Positions 44,590-53,750 of a stretch of 64,000 nt of DNA are shown piece after piece (the stretch's first letter is position 1; every line of letters begins with the position of its first letter). This DNA is from Candidatus Bathyarchaeota archaeon (GTDB taxonomy: Archaea > Thermoproteota > Bathyarchaeia > Bathyarchaeales > Bathycorpusculaceae), in contig JAGTQX010000006.1 of NCBI GenBank assembly GCA_018396675.1, positions 1-64,000 of the forward strand, in the 5' to 3' direction. The notes under the pieces are model-generated. The model was not told the DNA's origin and did not search any database. It saw only the letters and a program-made list of their open reading frames with translations. The position numbers and the translations under genes are program-made.

Positions 44590-46290
44590 CTAATATTTCC
44601 TCGCGGCAGGCTGCCACTTAGTGATCGTTACGGGCTGATACTCAAGCTTAGGGCCGTCTGTCGTGTAATACGCTAATGTGTGAACAAGCCATTTCTCGTC
44701 GTCACGTTTCGGGTAATCCAACCTTGAATGTGCCCCTCGTGACTCTGTTCTTGCAAGCGCACTGACAACAGTGACCTCAGCTAGATCCAGCATAAAGTCA
44801 AGCTGAAGCGCCGCCGTGAACCCAGTGTTAAAAGCTTTACCCTTATCTTCAACTTTTATGTTTTTGAACCGCTTCTTGAGTTCTCTAACTTCTTTTAGGG
44901 CGCTTTCCAGATCGTCGCCTTTCCTGTAAATCCACGCTTTAGCATTCATTAACCTTCTCATTTCATCTCTTAAGGCTGGAACGCTTTCGCCGCCTTCGCT
45001 TCCAAGCACTTCGTCGAAAACTCTTTTCTCTTCAGCGGCAATTTTCTCATGTGGCATTTCTTTGAAGCTTTTCGACGCCACGTATTTGGCTGCTTCTTCT
45101 CCAGCAACTGCTCCAAAGACGAGGCATTCCGCAGTCGAGTTTGTTCCAAGCCTGTTCGCGCCATGCAAACTTAAACAGGAACATTCGCCTGCGGCGTATA
45201 ACCCGCTGATCGGAGTTTCAGTTCTAATATTCGCCTTTATCCCACCCATGGAATAATGCGCTGCTGGACGTATCGGTATGACCTCTTTAACCGGGTCTAC
45301 TCCACCAAGCTTTATTGCGACATCTCTTATGAGCGGCAATCTCTCGTTAATTTTCTCTTCACCTAAATGTCGAAGATCTAAAGCAATATAAGGGCCGTAT
45401 GGACCAGTGAATGCTCTTCCCTCTAAGATTTCCGTTTGCTCGGCTCTTGAAACAACATCTCTTGGTGCCAGTTCCATTTTTTCAGGTGCGTAGCGTTTCA
45501 TGAAGCGTTCACCGTTAGCATTTAATAGGTAACCTCCTTCGCCGCGTGCGCCTTCAGTTATTAGGACTCCTGATGGCACCAAACCTGTCGGGTGGAACTG
45601 GACGAACTCCATGTCTTCAAGCGGCACGCCAACGCGGTAAGCCATCGCCATGCCGTCACCAGTCGTAGTATGCGAAAACGTTGTGAATTCGTATATGCGT
45701 TCATGTCCACCTGTGGCAATTATCACTGCTTTTGCTTGAAAAGCGTGCATCTCGCCTGTTTTAAGGTCTATGGCTGTTAAGCCTACAATAGTGTTATTCT
45801 CAACAAGAAGTGATGTTGCGAACCATTCGTCGTAAAACTTCACTTTGTCGTAGGATGTGGCTTTTCCGTAAAGCGCATGCATTTCATGAAACCCAGTCAT
45901 GTCAGCTGCAAAGCAAGCTCTCGGGTATGAATGTCCACCGAAGGGTCGCTGGTCTATTTTTCCGTCCGGAGTGCGGCTCCATGGGCACCCATAATGGTCC
46001 ATTTTAACTATTTCCCTCGGTGCGCGCTGGACAAAAAATTCGACGACATCTTGGTCTGCAAGGTAATCCGCGCCTTTAACAGTGTCCCACGCATGTAATT
46101 CAAAAGAATCTTTATCTCGCATGACTGCTGCTGTTCCGCCTTGCGCACATACAGAATGCGACCTTAACGGGTGAAGCTTCGAAATCACTGCTATGTCAAG
46201 TTTATCGTTAACTTCAACCGCTGCAACTGCTGCCCTCAAACCAGCTAAGCCTGCGCCGACTATCACGATATCATGAGAATATTTCTCCAT
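44590..46290 (-). CDS. tfrA: TfrA / SdhA-type fumarate reductase flavoprotein
   Basis: 566 aa. N-terminal FAD site [15 protein letters not shown], the flavinylation histidine context [10 protein letters not shown] (RSHTVAAQGG in relatives), substrate-site [38 protein letters not shown], and [14 protein letters not shown]. Subunit B follows at once. No membrane anchor genes are adjacent, which agrees with a soluble Tfr-type enzyme. Direction in vivo, fumarate reduction or succinate oxidation, cannot be read from sequence. Confidence 0.93.
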   Translation of the reverse strand: MEKYSHDIVIVGAGLAGLRAAVAAVEVNDKLDIAVISKLHPLRSHSVCAQGGTAAVMRDKDSFELHAWDTVKGADYLADQDVVEFFVQRAPREIVKMDHYGCPWSRTPDGKIDQRPFGGHSYPRACFAADMTGFHEMHALYGKATSYDKVKFYDEWFATSLLVENNTIVGLTAIDLKTGEMHAFQAKAVIIATGGHERIYEFTTFSHTTTGDGMAMAYRVGVPLEDMEFVQFHPTGLVPSGVLITEGARGEGGYLLNANGERFMKRYAPEKMELAPRDVVSRAEQTEILEGRAFTGPYGPYIALDLRHLGEEKINERLPLIRDVAIKLGGVDPVKEVIPIRPAAHYSMGGIKANIRTETPISGLYAAGECSCLSLHGANRLGTNSTAECLVFGAVAGEEAAKYVASKSFKEMPHEKIAAEEKRVFDEVLGSEGGESVPALRDEMRRLMNAKAWIYRKGDDLESALKEVRELKKRFKNIKVEDKGKAFNTGFTAALQLDFMLDLAEVTVVSALARTESRGAHSRLDYPKRDDEKWLVHTLAYYTTDGPKLEYQPVTITKWQPAARKY

Positions 46291-46413
46291 CTATCTCTTC
46301 CCACCGATTTAAAGGAACAAACCTAGATTCATATTCTAGCGTTTATATTTTTCTAGCTTTTTTCGAAAAGTTCAACATTCCGAAGCTACATATGCCTTAA
46401 TTTCCCGGAAACT

Positions 46414-46445
46414 TTTTTATAATAAAATGTGGTGCATAAACCACC
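46414..46445 (+). promoter_or_regulatory. TATA box and small inverted repeat upstream of mce
   Basis: TTTTTATAATAAAA (46414-46427) is a good TATA box. GTGGT (46429-46433) and ACCAC (46440-46444) form an inverted repeat around the expected start of transcription, a place where a repressor could act. AAAGGAGGTT follows, giving a strong ribosome site for the ATG at 46469. Confidence 0.45.
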
Positions 46446-46468
46446 AAAAAGGAGGTTAAAAACGCAAA

Positions 46469-46870
46469 ATGTTTATCGGCATGGATCATGTGGGCGTAGC
46501 TGTTAAGAACTTGGATGAGGCAATAAAAGTTTATCGTGACATACTTGGATTTAAACTTCTCGGGGTTCATGTTTTGACAGAGCGAAAGGTCAAAGTGGCT
46601 TTTCTTTCGTCTGGCGGCGAAACGCAAATTGAGCTTTTAGAGCCTCTAAGCAATGACAGCCCAATCGCAAAGTTTCTTGAAAATCGAGGCGAAGGAATTC
46701 ATCATTTCGCCGTCAAAGTTGCTGACATTGAAAAGGCTTTGAAAGATTTTAAGCAGAATGGCGTGACGCTTATTGATGAAGAACCAAAGATGGGTGCTGA
46801 AGGCAAGAAAATCGCTTTTGTCCACCCGAAAAGCACCAGAGGCGTGCTTCTTGAGCTTGTTATGAAGTAA
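46469..46870 (+). CDS. mce: Methylmalonyl-CoA epimerase
   Basis: 133 aa, glyoxalase/VOC fold of the usual epimerase length. It interconverts (R)- and (S)-methylmalonyl-CoA. Metal ligands in MDHVGVAVKN (His), GEGIHHFAVKV (His) and VLLELVMK (Glu), with TQIELLEP in between. It is divergent from tfrA and upstream of biotin ligase and the carboxyltransferase genes, which supports the pathway role. Confidence 0.95.
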   Translation: MFIGMDHVGVAVKNLDEAIKVYRDILGFKLLGVHVLTERKVKVAFLSSGGETQIELLEPLSNDSPIAKFLENRGEGIHHFAVKVADIEKALKDFKQNGVTLIDEEPKMGAEGKKIAFVHPKSTRGVLLELVMK

Positions 46871-46915
46871 ACTTGCAATTATGCTTAAATCTCGACCTTT
46901 GAGAGTTGGGCTCTG

Positions 46916-48037
46916 TTGCGCTCCGTGAAAACTGCCCTACTAATTCAAATTTTCCACTCTTTTGCAAGCGGCGTTATAGGCATTATTATACCGTTAATTA
47001 TGGAAGAAAGACGCATAGATGTGGTTTTAATAGGCTTTGTTTTCGCGTCTATGCCTATAATCATGCAGTTCGGAAGAATATTATTCGCGATACTTTCAGA
47101 CTTTTTTGGAAGAAAGCCCTTCTTTATAGCTAACGGCGTATTAGGCGCAGTTTCAAGTCTAGTTTACTATTTCGCGCACACGCCTATGGAGTTTCTTTTC
47201 GGGAAAGTCACCGAAGGGGTCAAGGAAGGCGCTATATGGGCTGTGAATAGAGCTTTCCTTCTTGAAAAAAGTCAAGGTCAATGGAGAATACTTGTTTACT
47301 TAAGAACTGTCGTTTATTTTGCATATGCCTTTGGCAGCCTCACAGCTGGTTTTCTTGCAGTTTTACTCTTCTATGAGGGAACGATGCTTTTATGCGCTTT
47401 TCTAGGCGTTTTAGGCGCCGTAGTTTCTCTAACGCTTGCTGATGATAAAAAAGAAAATTTCAACATGAAGCAAGCTTTACATTTTCTGGATTTCAGAAAA
47501 AAAGAACGCGAATTTAAAATTTTCTTATTTCTATTCTTCACGCTGGGTTTAGCTTATGGTTTCCGCTCCGGATACGTCATACCGTATTTTCTAAGCAGTG
47601 TAGGTTTTTCAAGCGAACAAGTTGGGTTGATTGTTGGTGCGATGATTTTGCTGTCCGGCTTATCTTCTTATATTTTTTCAAATTTTCCACGCGTAAAACA
47701 GCTTATCCTGTTAAGCGGGATACTATACTCGGTTCTCTTTGTCTTTGTTGGTTTTTCTCCTCTGGTTATTGCAGGTGCGGTTGTGATTGCTGTTGGTTTC
47801 GTTGAGGGGATGAACAGCATCGGGCAGGAGGGAATACTTTCCAAAATCTGTGAAAAAGAGTCCTATGGAACGGACATAGGCTTGCTTATGATGGGACTGC
47901 ACATGGGAGAATCTGCAAGCCTAGCCCTAAGCGGCATACTAATTGCAAACTGGGGATTCTCCGCCTCTTTTATACCGGCAGCCGTGATATACGCGGTTTT
48001 CTACGTAGGCTCGTTTGTGCTTTACAAGGAGAAATAA
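46916..48037 (+). CDS. Major facilitator superfamily transporter
   Basis: 373 aa with about 10-12 hydrophobic helices. The loop DFFGRKPFF between helices 2 and 3 is the MFS signature (D-x-x-G-R-[RK]). Charged loops alternate as expected. The start is TTG at 46916 or GTG at 46925. The substrate is unknown. Its place between methylmalonyl-CoA genes could suggest an organic acid, but there is no direct evidence. Confidence 0.85.
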   Translation: MRSVKTALLIQIFHSFASGVIGIIIPLIMEERRIDVVLIGFVFASMPIIMQFGRILFAILSDFFGRKPFFIANGVLGAVSSLVYYFAHTPMEFLFGKVTEGVKEGAIWAVNRAFLLEKSQGQWRILVYLRTVVYFAYAFGSLTAGFLAVLLFYEGTMLLCAFLGVLGAVVSLTLADDKKENFNMKQALHFLDFRKKEREFKIFLFLFFTLGLAYGFRSGYVIPYFLSSVGFSSEQVGLIVGAMILLSGLSSYIFSNFPRVKQLILLSGILYSVLFVFVGFSPLVIAGAVVIAVGFVEGMNSIGQEGILSKICEKESYGTDIGLLMMGLHMGESASLALSGILIANWGFSASFIPAAVIYAVFYVGSFVLYKEK

Positions 48038-48038
48038 T

Positions 48039-48833
48039 ATGTCCGCGAAATTTAATCCTGAAAAATTTCAAGAAGGGCTCAAGACAAAACTTTTCGGAAA
48101 ATACCTTTTTTTCAGCCGCGAAGTGGCGTCAACCAATGATTGGGCTAAGGAACTGGAGGCGCTTGGTGCTCCTGAAGGAACAGTCGTTATGGCGGAAACG
48201 CAAACTGCTGGACGTGGAAGATTTGGCAGAAGATGGTTTTCACCAAAAGGTGGCTTATGGTTTTCCTTAATCCTCAAGCCGATGCTTAGACCTGAAGAAA
48301 CAGTTAAACTTGTGTTTTTGGCTAGCTTAGCTGCAACGGAGACGCTTCGTGGTTTATATGGTTTAAAAGCCGAAACCAAATGGCCGAACGATGTCTTGGT
48401 TGACGGACGTAAAGTTTGTGGCATACTATCCGAAATGAAAACGACTGGAGAAAGAGTGGAGTGTGCAATAATAGGTGTAGGTGTTAACGCCAACTTTGAT
48501 GTGGAAAGCACTTTTTCGCAAGAGCTTAAAGCGTATGCAACTTCGCTTCAAACATTGCTTGGCAAACAAGTTGCTTTAGAAGAGCTTTTCAGAGTTTTGC
48601 TTGAGAAAATGGAAAGCTTCTACATGGGTTTTCTAACCGAAGGGTTTACCCAGATTTTGGAAAAATGGAAAAGCTACGCTTCTTTTTTAGGCTCCAAAGT
48701 GGAGGTTTCAAGCGAAGGTGAAAAGCTTGAGGGAACGGCGTTAGATGTTGACCGCGATGGAGCGCTGGTTTTACGGCTTGAAGATGGCTCTGTTAGGCGT
48801 GTTTTTGTGGGTGAGCTTTCATTAAAATATTGA
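48039..48833 (+). CDS. birA: Biotin-protein ligase
   Basis: About 264 aa from the ATG at 48039, which has AAGGAG just upstream. An earlier TTG would add eight residues. Catalytic loop GRGRFGRRWFSPKGGLWFSL near residue 63, then KWPNDVLVDGRKVCGIL and a C-terminal SH3-like domain. The N-terminal winged helix of bacterial BirA is absent. It attaches biotin to the carrier protein encoded at 53196. Confidence 0.95.
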   Translation: MSAKFNPEKFQEGLKTKLFGKYLFFSREVASTNDWAKELEALGAPEGTVVMAETQTAGRGRFGRRWFSPKGGLWFSLILKPMLRPEETVKLVFLASLAATETLRGLYGLKAETKWPNDVLVDGRKVCGILSEMKTTGERVECAIIGVGVNANFDVESTFSQELKAYATSLQTLLGKQVALEELFRVLLEKMESFYMGFLTEGFTQILEKWKSYASFLGSKVEVSSEGEKLEGTALDVDRDGALVLRLEDGSVRRVFVGELSLKY

Positions 48834-48841
48834 ATGTTCAA

Positions 48842-49042
48842 CTATGTGAGAAGAAGTATCAGCGCTATTATGTAGAGCATCAGCGAGTTCCAAACTAAAA
48901 GCGCCTCTACCGTTTTGCCTTTACGCCACAAAATCGCAACCACAATTATGAATGCCAAAAACGAGATTATGAGCAAAGGTATCATTGCCGGCGCCGCGAA
49001 CAGTATCTGCTGCGCATCCTGTAGCAACATTTTAGAATTCAC
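48842..49042 (-). CDS. Small two-helix membrane protein
   Basis: 66 aa with two hydrophobic segments, AAPAMIPLLIISFLAFIIVV and LLVWNSLMLYIIALILLL, joined by a short basic loop (WRKGKTVE). It fills the gap between the convergent birA and nitroreductase genes. I do not recognise a family, and no catalytic residues are visible. The composition argues for a real membrane peptide. Confidence 0.6.
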   Translation of the reverse strand: MNSKMLLQDAQQILFAAPAMIPLLIISFLAFIIVVAILWRKGKTVEALLVWNSLMLYIIALILLLT

Positions 49043-49078
49043 CTTGATTTAATTTTTGGTTGAATAAACATTAGAATC

Positions 49079-49873
49079 TTACTGCTTTTTTAGTTTTCGC
49101 ATTTTCTTCGTTAAATGGAATCCTCGTTTTTCCAACTGTTCAATGAGCGTCTTCGGGTCTGGATACCATTGCCCCCATTTTCTACATATGTGTTCAGTCC
49201 AACTGTAATTATCGTAAGTGAATTTTTCTTCTCGCCCACCTTCAAGCGGAATTTTCGCTTTTAAGTTCTTATAATAGTCTTGGGCTAGATAGCCCTCATC
49301 CATTGTTTTCATTGCATTTATGATAATTTCATCCGTTAGTTCCGGATACTTTCCTTCAAACAGTGTGAATTCAAGCGGGTATCTCGGCCTAGGCGGTGGA
49401 TCTTCAGCCGGGTAGCCAATTGTTAACTGAACTAGCGGGAAAACTCTTTTTGGTAAGTGGTATTCTTCGGCGATTTTTTCCGCGCGGAACATTGCGCTTC
49501 CTAGGAAGCAACTTCCAAGCCCTAGGCTTCGTGCGGCTACAACCATGTTTTCAGCCATTAACGCGGCGTCTTGGATTCCGAAAAACAGTAGCGTTAAATC
49601 GTTTGTGACTATTTTCCAGCCTCTTTTCTCCATTATCTTCTCAAACTTGTGATAATCCACGCATATCGTGAACAGCAGTGGTGCCTTGAACGGGTTTCGT
49701 TTACTATTCCGCGATAATAGTACGCTGTATGCTTGAGAAGCGAAGGGCGCTTGCTGTCCAGCCCTAACAATTGCGTGTATCACATTGTCTGGCGGAGTTT
49801 CCGCTTTATACTTGCGGATTGACTTGTGGTTTAGCATAGTTTGAATAACTTGGTTAAGTGCAATTTCTGTCAT
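49079..49873 (-). CDS. Nitroreductase-family FMN oxidoreductase
   Basis: 264 aa. The FMN-binding N-terminus HKSIRKYKAETPPDNVIHAIVRAGQQAPFASQ and the GLGSCFLGSA region match the family. The C-terminus adds a basic helix (KRGFHLTKKMRKLKKQ). Members reduce quinones, flavins or nitro-compounds, and the substrate is unknown. It is divergent from the carboxyltransferase gene, with 150 bases between. Confidence 0.9.
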   Translation of the reverse strand: MTEIALNQVIQTMLNHKSIRKYKAETPPDNVIHAIVRAGQQAPFASQAYSVLLSRNSKRNPFKAPLLFTICVDYHKFEKIMEKRGWKIVTNDLTLLFFGIQDAALMAENMVVAARSLGLGSCFLGSAMFRAEKIAEEYHLPKRVFPLVQLTIGYPAEDPPPRPRYPLEFTLFEGKYPELTDEIIINAMKTMDEGYLAQDYYKNLKAKIPLEGGREEKFTYDNYSWTEHICRKWGQWYPDPKTLIEQLEKRGFHLTKKMRKLKKQ

Positions 49874-50023
49874 GATGTTTCCCCATTAATGCAAATAATA
49901 AACTAGATCTAACCGCGAATTATGTCTTGTCCTCACAAAATCAACTTCGTTTTCCTTTAGGTTGCATAGATTCTAAATACTATTTCTACAAATAATTGTC
50001 TAGCAACGTGAAGAGGTTAAAAC

Positions 50024-51592
50024 ATGGCTGATATAAGAGAGCCTACTGTCGAGGAAAAAATTAAGCGTTTAAGAGAACTGCGTGAACGGGCAAAACTTGG
50101 CGGCGGAGATAAACGCATAGAAGAACAGCACGAAAAAGGCAAGCTGACAGCCAGAGAACGTATAGACCTTCTACTTGACGCTGGAAGTTTCAACGAGATT
50201 GACCAGTTCGTCGTGCACCAGTGCACGGATTTTGGCATGGCAGAACGCAAATATTTAGGAGACGGCGTTGTTACAGGCTACGGAACAATAGACGGGAGAC
50301 TTGTTTACGTTTTCAGTCAAGACTTCACGGTTTTCGGCGGTTCCCTAGGCGAAATGTTCGCTAAAAAAGTCTGCAAACTAATGGATTTGGCAATGAAAAC
50401 CGGCGCGCCTGTTATAGGCTTAAATGATTCAGGCGGTGCACGAATTCAGGAGGGTGTTGCGAGCCTAGCAGGCTACGGCGACATATTCTTCCGCAACGTG
50501 ATAGCCTCTGGAGTTATACCGCAAATATCCGCGATTATGGGGCCGTGCGCCGGCGGCGCCGTTTACTCTCCAGCCCTAACAGACTTCGTGATTATGGTTG
50601 ATAAAACTAGTCACATGTTTATCACTGGGCCAGATGTTGTTAAAACTGTTCTAGGTCAAGAAGTTACTTTCGAAGAACTCGGCGGCGCCATGGTTCACAG
50701 TCAAAAAAGCGGCGTAGCCCATTTCATAGCAAGAGACGAGGAACACTGCATCCAAACAATCAAGAAGCTTTTGAGTTATCTGCCAAGCAACTATCTTGAA
50801 GACCCGCCTTTTGTTGAGACCGGCGACGACCCAAACCGCACAGATGAAGAATTGGCGCGTATAATGCCAGACGATCCTGACAAGCCTTACGACGTTAAAG
50901 AAATAATCTGCCACGTTGTCGACAACGGCGATTTCTTTGAGGTGCAACCGCTCTGGGCGCCGAACATAGTTATAGGCTTTGCAAGATTAAACGGTCATAC
51001 CGTTGGCATAGTAGCCAATCAACCCGCTTTTTATGCTGGAGCCTTAGACATAAACTCGTCAGTTAAAGCTGGAAGATTCGTGAGATTCTGTGACTGTTTC
51101 AACATACCAATAATAACTTTCGAGGACGTGCCAGGCTTTCTGCCCGGCGTGGAACAAGAGCATGGCGGCATAATTCGCCACGGTTCAAAACTTTTGTATG
51201 CCTACTGTGAAGCCACAGTGCCGAAGATAACGGTTATACTGCGTAAAGCTTACGGCGGCGCCTATGACGTCATGGGCTCGAAGCATTCAGGGGCAGACCT
51301 AAACTATGCTTGGCCAACCGCCGAAATCGCTGTTATGGGACCGCAAGGCGCCATAAACATAATCTTTCGCAAGGAAATCGCTGAAACGGAAGACCCGCAG
51401 CAAAAACGTTTAGAACTTGTAAGCGAGTACAGACAAAAGTTTGCAAATCCCTATGTGGCAGCGCAGAAAGGCTATATTGACGAGGTCATAGAGCCAGCTG
51501 AAACTAGGCCGAAATTGATAAGTGCCCTTGAAATGTTAGGCACAAAACGCGAGGCTAGACCATCAAAAAAACATGCAAACATCCCATTATAG
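50024..51592 (+). CDS. Acyl-CoA carboxyltransferase beta subunit (methylmalonyl/propionyl-CoA type)
   Basis: 522 aa, carboxyltransferase subunit of propionyl-CoA carboxylase or methylmalonyl-CoA decarboxylase/transcarboxylase. N-terminal [55 protein letters not shown], and [30 protein letters not shown] upstream of the ATG. It is the first of three genes with pycB and the biotin carrier. No biotin carboxylase is in the window, which favours a transcarboxylase or decarboxylase function here. Confidence 0.93.
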   Translation: MADIREPTVEEKIKRLRELRERAKLGGGDKRIEEQHEKGKLTARERIDLLLDAGSFNEIDQFVVHQCTDFGMAERKYLGDGVVTGYGTIDGRLVYVFSQDFTVFGGSLGEMFAKKVCKLMDLAMKTGAPVIGLNDSGGARIQEGVASLAGYGDIFFRNVIASGVIPQISAIMGPCAGGAVYSPALTDFVIMVDKTSHMFITGPDVVKTVLGQEVTFEELGGAMVHSQKSGVAHFIARDEEHCIQTIKKLLSYLPSNYLEDPPFVETGDDPNRTDEELARIMPDDPDKPYDVKEIICHVVDNGDFFEVQPLWAPNIVIGFARLNGHTVGIVANQPAFYAGALDINSSVKAGRFVRFCDCFNIPIITFEDVPGFLPGVEQEHGGIIRHGSKLLYAYCEATVPKITVILRKAYGGAYDVMGSKHSGADLNYAWPTAEIAVMGPQGAINIIFRKEIAETEDPQQKRLELVSEYRQKFANPYVAAQKGYIDEVIEPAETRPKLISALEMLGTKREARPSKKHANIPL

Positions 51593-51648
51593 ATAAATAA
51601 ACGTTCACCTAAAGTTTATACTTCCGTTAAAACCTAAAGTGGAGAGTC

Positions 51649-53193
51649 ATGAAGGCAAAGCCAGTTAAGGTCACGGATACAACCTTTCGTGATGCTCACC
51701 AGTCGTTGATGGCTACTAGAATGCGCACGGAGTCTATGCTTCCAATAGCCGAGAAAATGGACAATGTTGGCTTTTTCTCAATGGAGGTTTGGGGCGGCGC
51801 CACTTTTGACGTTTGCATACGCTTTTTAGCTGAAGACCCTTGGGAGAGAATCCGCCAGCTTAAACGTCACATAAAACGTACGCCCTTGCAGATGCTGCTT
51901 AGGGGACAAAATGTCGTCGGTTACAAGAATTATCCGGACGACGTTGTCATAAAGTTCGTTGAGAAAGCAGCTGAAAACGGTATAGACATATTCCGCATTT
52001 TTGACGCGTTAAACGATGTCCGCAACATGGAAGTCGCCATAAAAACAGTCAAAAAAGTGGGCAAGCACGCGCAGGGCACAATATGTTACACGATAAGCCC
52101 GGTGCACACTATAGAATATTACGTTAAGGTGGCTGAAAAACTTGCGGAACTCGGCTGCGATTCGATATGTATAAAGGACATGGCTGGAATGCTTGCACCG
52201 CAACCAGCCTACGAGCTCATAACCGCCCTGAAAAAGAATGTAGGCTTGCCTGTTCATCTGCATTCGCATAGCACAAGCGGCATGGTTATGATGACTTATC
52301 TGCGGGCATGCGACGCTGGAGTAGACATAATCGACACGGCTTTTTCGCCGCTCGCGTGGGGCACATCTCAACCGCCAGTTGAGTCGATAGTTGCCGCTTT
52401 AAAGGGAACACCTTACGATACTGGGTTCGACATGGAGCTGCTTCAGGAAATAGCTGAATATTTCCGCGAATTACGCGAGAAATATTATGACCCGCTTAGG
52501 CTTATTGACCCGAAGGCTGAAAAGGTTGACCCTTCAATAATGGTTCATCAGATTCCAGGCGGAATGTTCTCAAATCTTCTTGAACAGTTGAGGGAGCAAA
52601 ATGCGCTTCATCGGTTGAAAGAGGTTTTGGAAGAGGTTCCGAAAGTTAGAGAAGAGCTTGGTTATCCGCCTTTGGTTACGCCTACCAGCCAGCTTGTCGG
52701 CATCCAAGCAGTGCTTAACGTGTTGTCTGGAAAACGTTACGGCATTGTGCCTAAAGAAATAAAAGATTATGTTAAAGGCTTTTATGGGAAACCGCCAGCT
52801 CCAATCAACGGGAAAGTCAAAAGGATGATTATCGGCGATGAAGAACTGATTACGTGTCGCCCAGCAGACTTGCTTAAGCCAGCGTTAAACGAGATTCCAG
52901 AAGAGGTTAAACCTTATATCGAAAGCGAGGAAGACGCGCTTACGTACGTGTTGTTTCCAAACACCGCCGTGGAATTCTTCAAGAAAAGGAAAACCAAGAA
53001 AGAAGAAGCCAAAATGAGCGCTCCGCCGGAACGGTTGGAAGAGCTTGAAAGGGTTGCCGCAGTTTCCGTTGCTGTTGCCACTTATTTGTCTAGTCTTGGA
53101 GAAGTTAAAGCCTTAACTTTAGCTAGAAATAAGCGTGGAATTTCACCTTGGGTTTTGGCTGGCAGACAAAGCTTGGCAGAGCGTGGTGTTTAA
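51649..53193 (+). CDS. pycB: PycB / transcarboxylase 5S-like carboxyltransferase
   Basis: 514 aa. N-terminal TIM barrel VTDTTFRDAHQSLMATRMRT with metal-site DAHQ, the carboxylated lysine region DSICIKDMAGML, and HLHSHSTSGM. The C-terminal conserved carboxylase domain (PTSQLVGIQAVLNVL) is present. It exchanges carboxyl groups between biotin and oxaloacetate/pyruvate. With the beta subunit before it and the biotin carrier after it, it could form a methylmalonyl-CoA:pyruvate transcarboxylase. Confidence 0.93.
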   Translation: MKAKPVKVTDTTFRDAHQSLMATRMRTESMLPIAEKMDNVGFFSMEVWGGATFDVCIRFLAEDPWERIRQLKRHIKRTPLQMLLRGQNVVGYKNYPDDVVIKFVEKAAENGIDIFRIFDALNDVRNMEVAIKTVKKVGKHAQGTICYTISPVHTIEYYVKVAEKLAELGCDSICIKDMAGMLAPQPAYELITALKKNVGLPVHLHSHSTSGMVMMTYLRACDAGVDIIDTAFSPLAWGTSQPPVESIVAALKGTPYDTGFDMELLQEIAEYFRELREKYYDPLRLIDPKAEKVDPSIMVHQIPGGMFSNLLEQLREQNALHRLKEVLEEVPKVREELGYPPLVTPTSQLVGIQAVLNVLSGKRYGIVPKEIKDYVKGFYGKPPAPINGKVKRMIIGDEELITCRPADLLKPALNEIPEEVKPYIESEEDALTYVLFPNTAVEFFKKRKTKKEEAKMSAPPERLEELERVAAVSVAVATYLSSLGEVKALTLARNKRGISPWVLAGRQSLAERGV

Positions 53194-53195
53194 TT

Positions 53196-53744
53196 TTGCC
53201 CACCTACGAGATTTCTGTAAATGGAAAACCTAGAAAGGTCGAAATAGCAAAAACTGGAGAACACTCTTTTACAGTGAAACTGGATGGCGACGTCTTCAGC
53301 ACAGAGATTTCAAATGGCAAAATTGAGTTTGGAAGGGAGACTCAAATAAAGATAGGTGACAAAGCCTACACGGTGATGTTGAACGAGGTTAATAAAACAA
53401 AACCTTTCGAAGTGAAGGTTGAAAATGCCTCATTTAAAGTAGAGTTGAAAGCTCTGCAGAAACTGGTTCCGTCAACCGTTAAATATGCACCTTCTCCAAC
53501 TTTAGAGGCTAAAAAGCCCAAGAAAGAGGTTTCTGGAACTATCACTGCTCCGATGACTGGAAAAATCGTATCCATAAAAGTTGGGAAAGGTGAACAGGTA
53601 AAGGCTGGGCAAGTTTTGTGCATCCTTGAGGCTATGAAGATGGAGAACGAGATTGTGGCACCTGTTTCTGGGACAGTTCGTGAAGTTCTTGTTTCTGAAG
53701 GTTCTCCAGTTAACGAGGGTGACCCTCTGTTTGTTATAGGCTAA
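53196..53744 (+). CDS. Biotin carboxyl carrier protein
   Basis: About 182 aa from TTG 53196, 2 bases after pycB stops. Earlier in-frame starts lie inside pycB. The N-terminal part (residues 1-95) is a beta-rich domain, a linker with KAPSPTLEAKKPKKE-type residues follows, and the C-terminal biotinyl domain has the site CILEAMKMENEIVAPVSG, with biotin on the lysine of MKM. Its ligase is encoded at 48039. Confidence 0.93.
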   Translation: MPTYEISVNGKPRKVEIAKTGEHSFTVKLDGDVFSTEISNGKIEFGRETQIKIGDKAYTVMLNEVNKTKPFEVKVENASFKVELKALQKLVPSTVKYAPSPTLEAKKPKKEVSGTITAPMTGKIVSIKVGKGEQVKAGQVLCILEAMKMENEIVAPVSGTVREVLVSEGSPVNEGDPLFVIG

Positions 53745-53750
53745 AAAGCG

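Noticed and set aside
21061-46290. Reading the Mvh, Hdr and Tfr genes as proof of a methanogen
   Set aside because: No methyl-CoM reductase, methyltransferase or F420 genes occur in the window, and these complexes are also found in non-methanogenic archaea.
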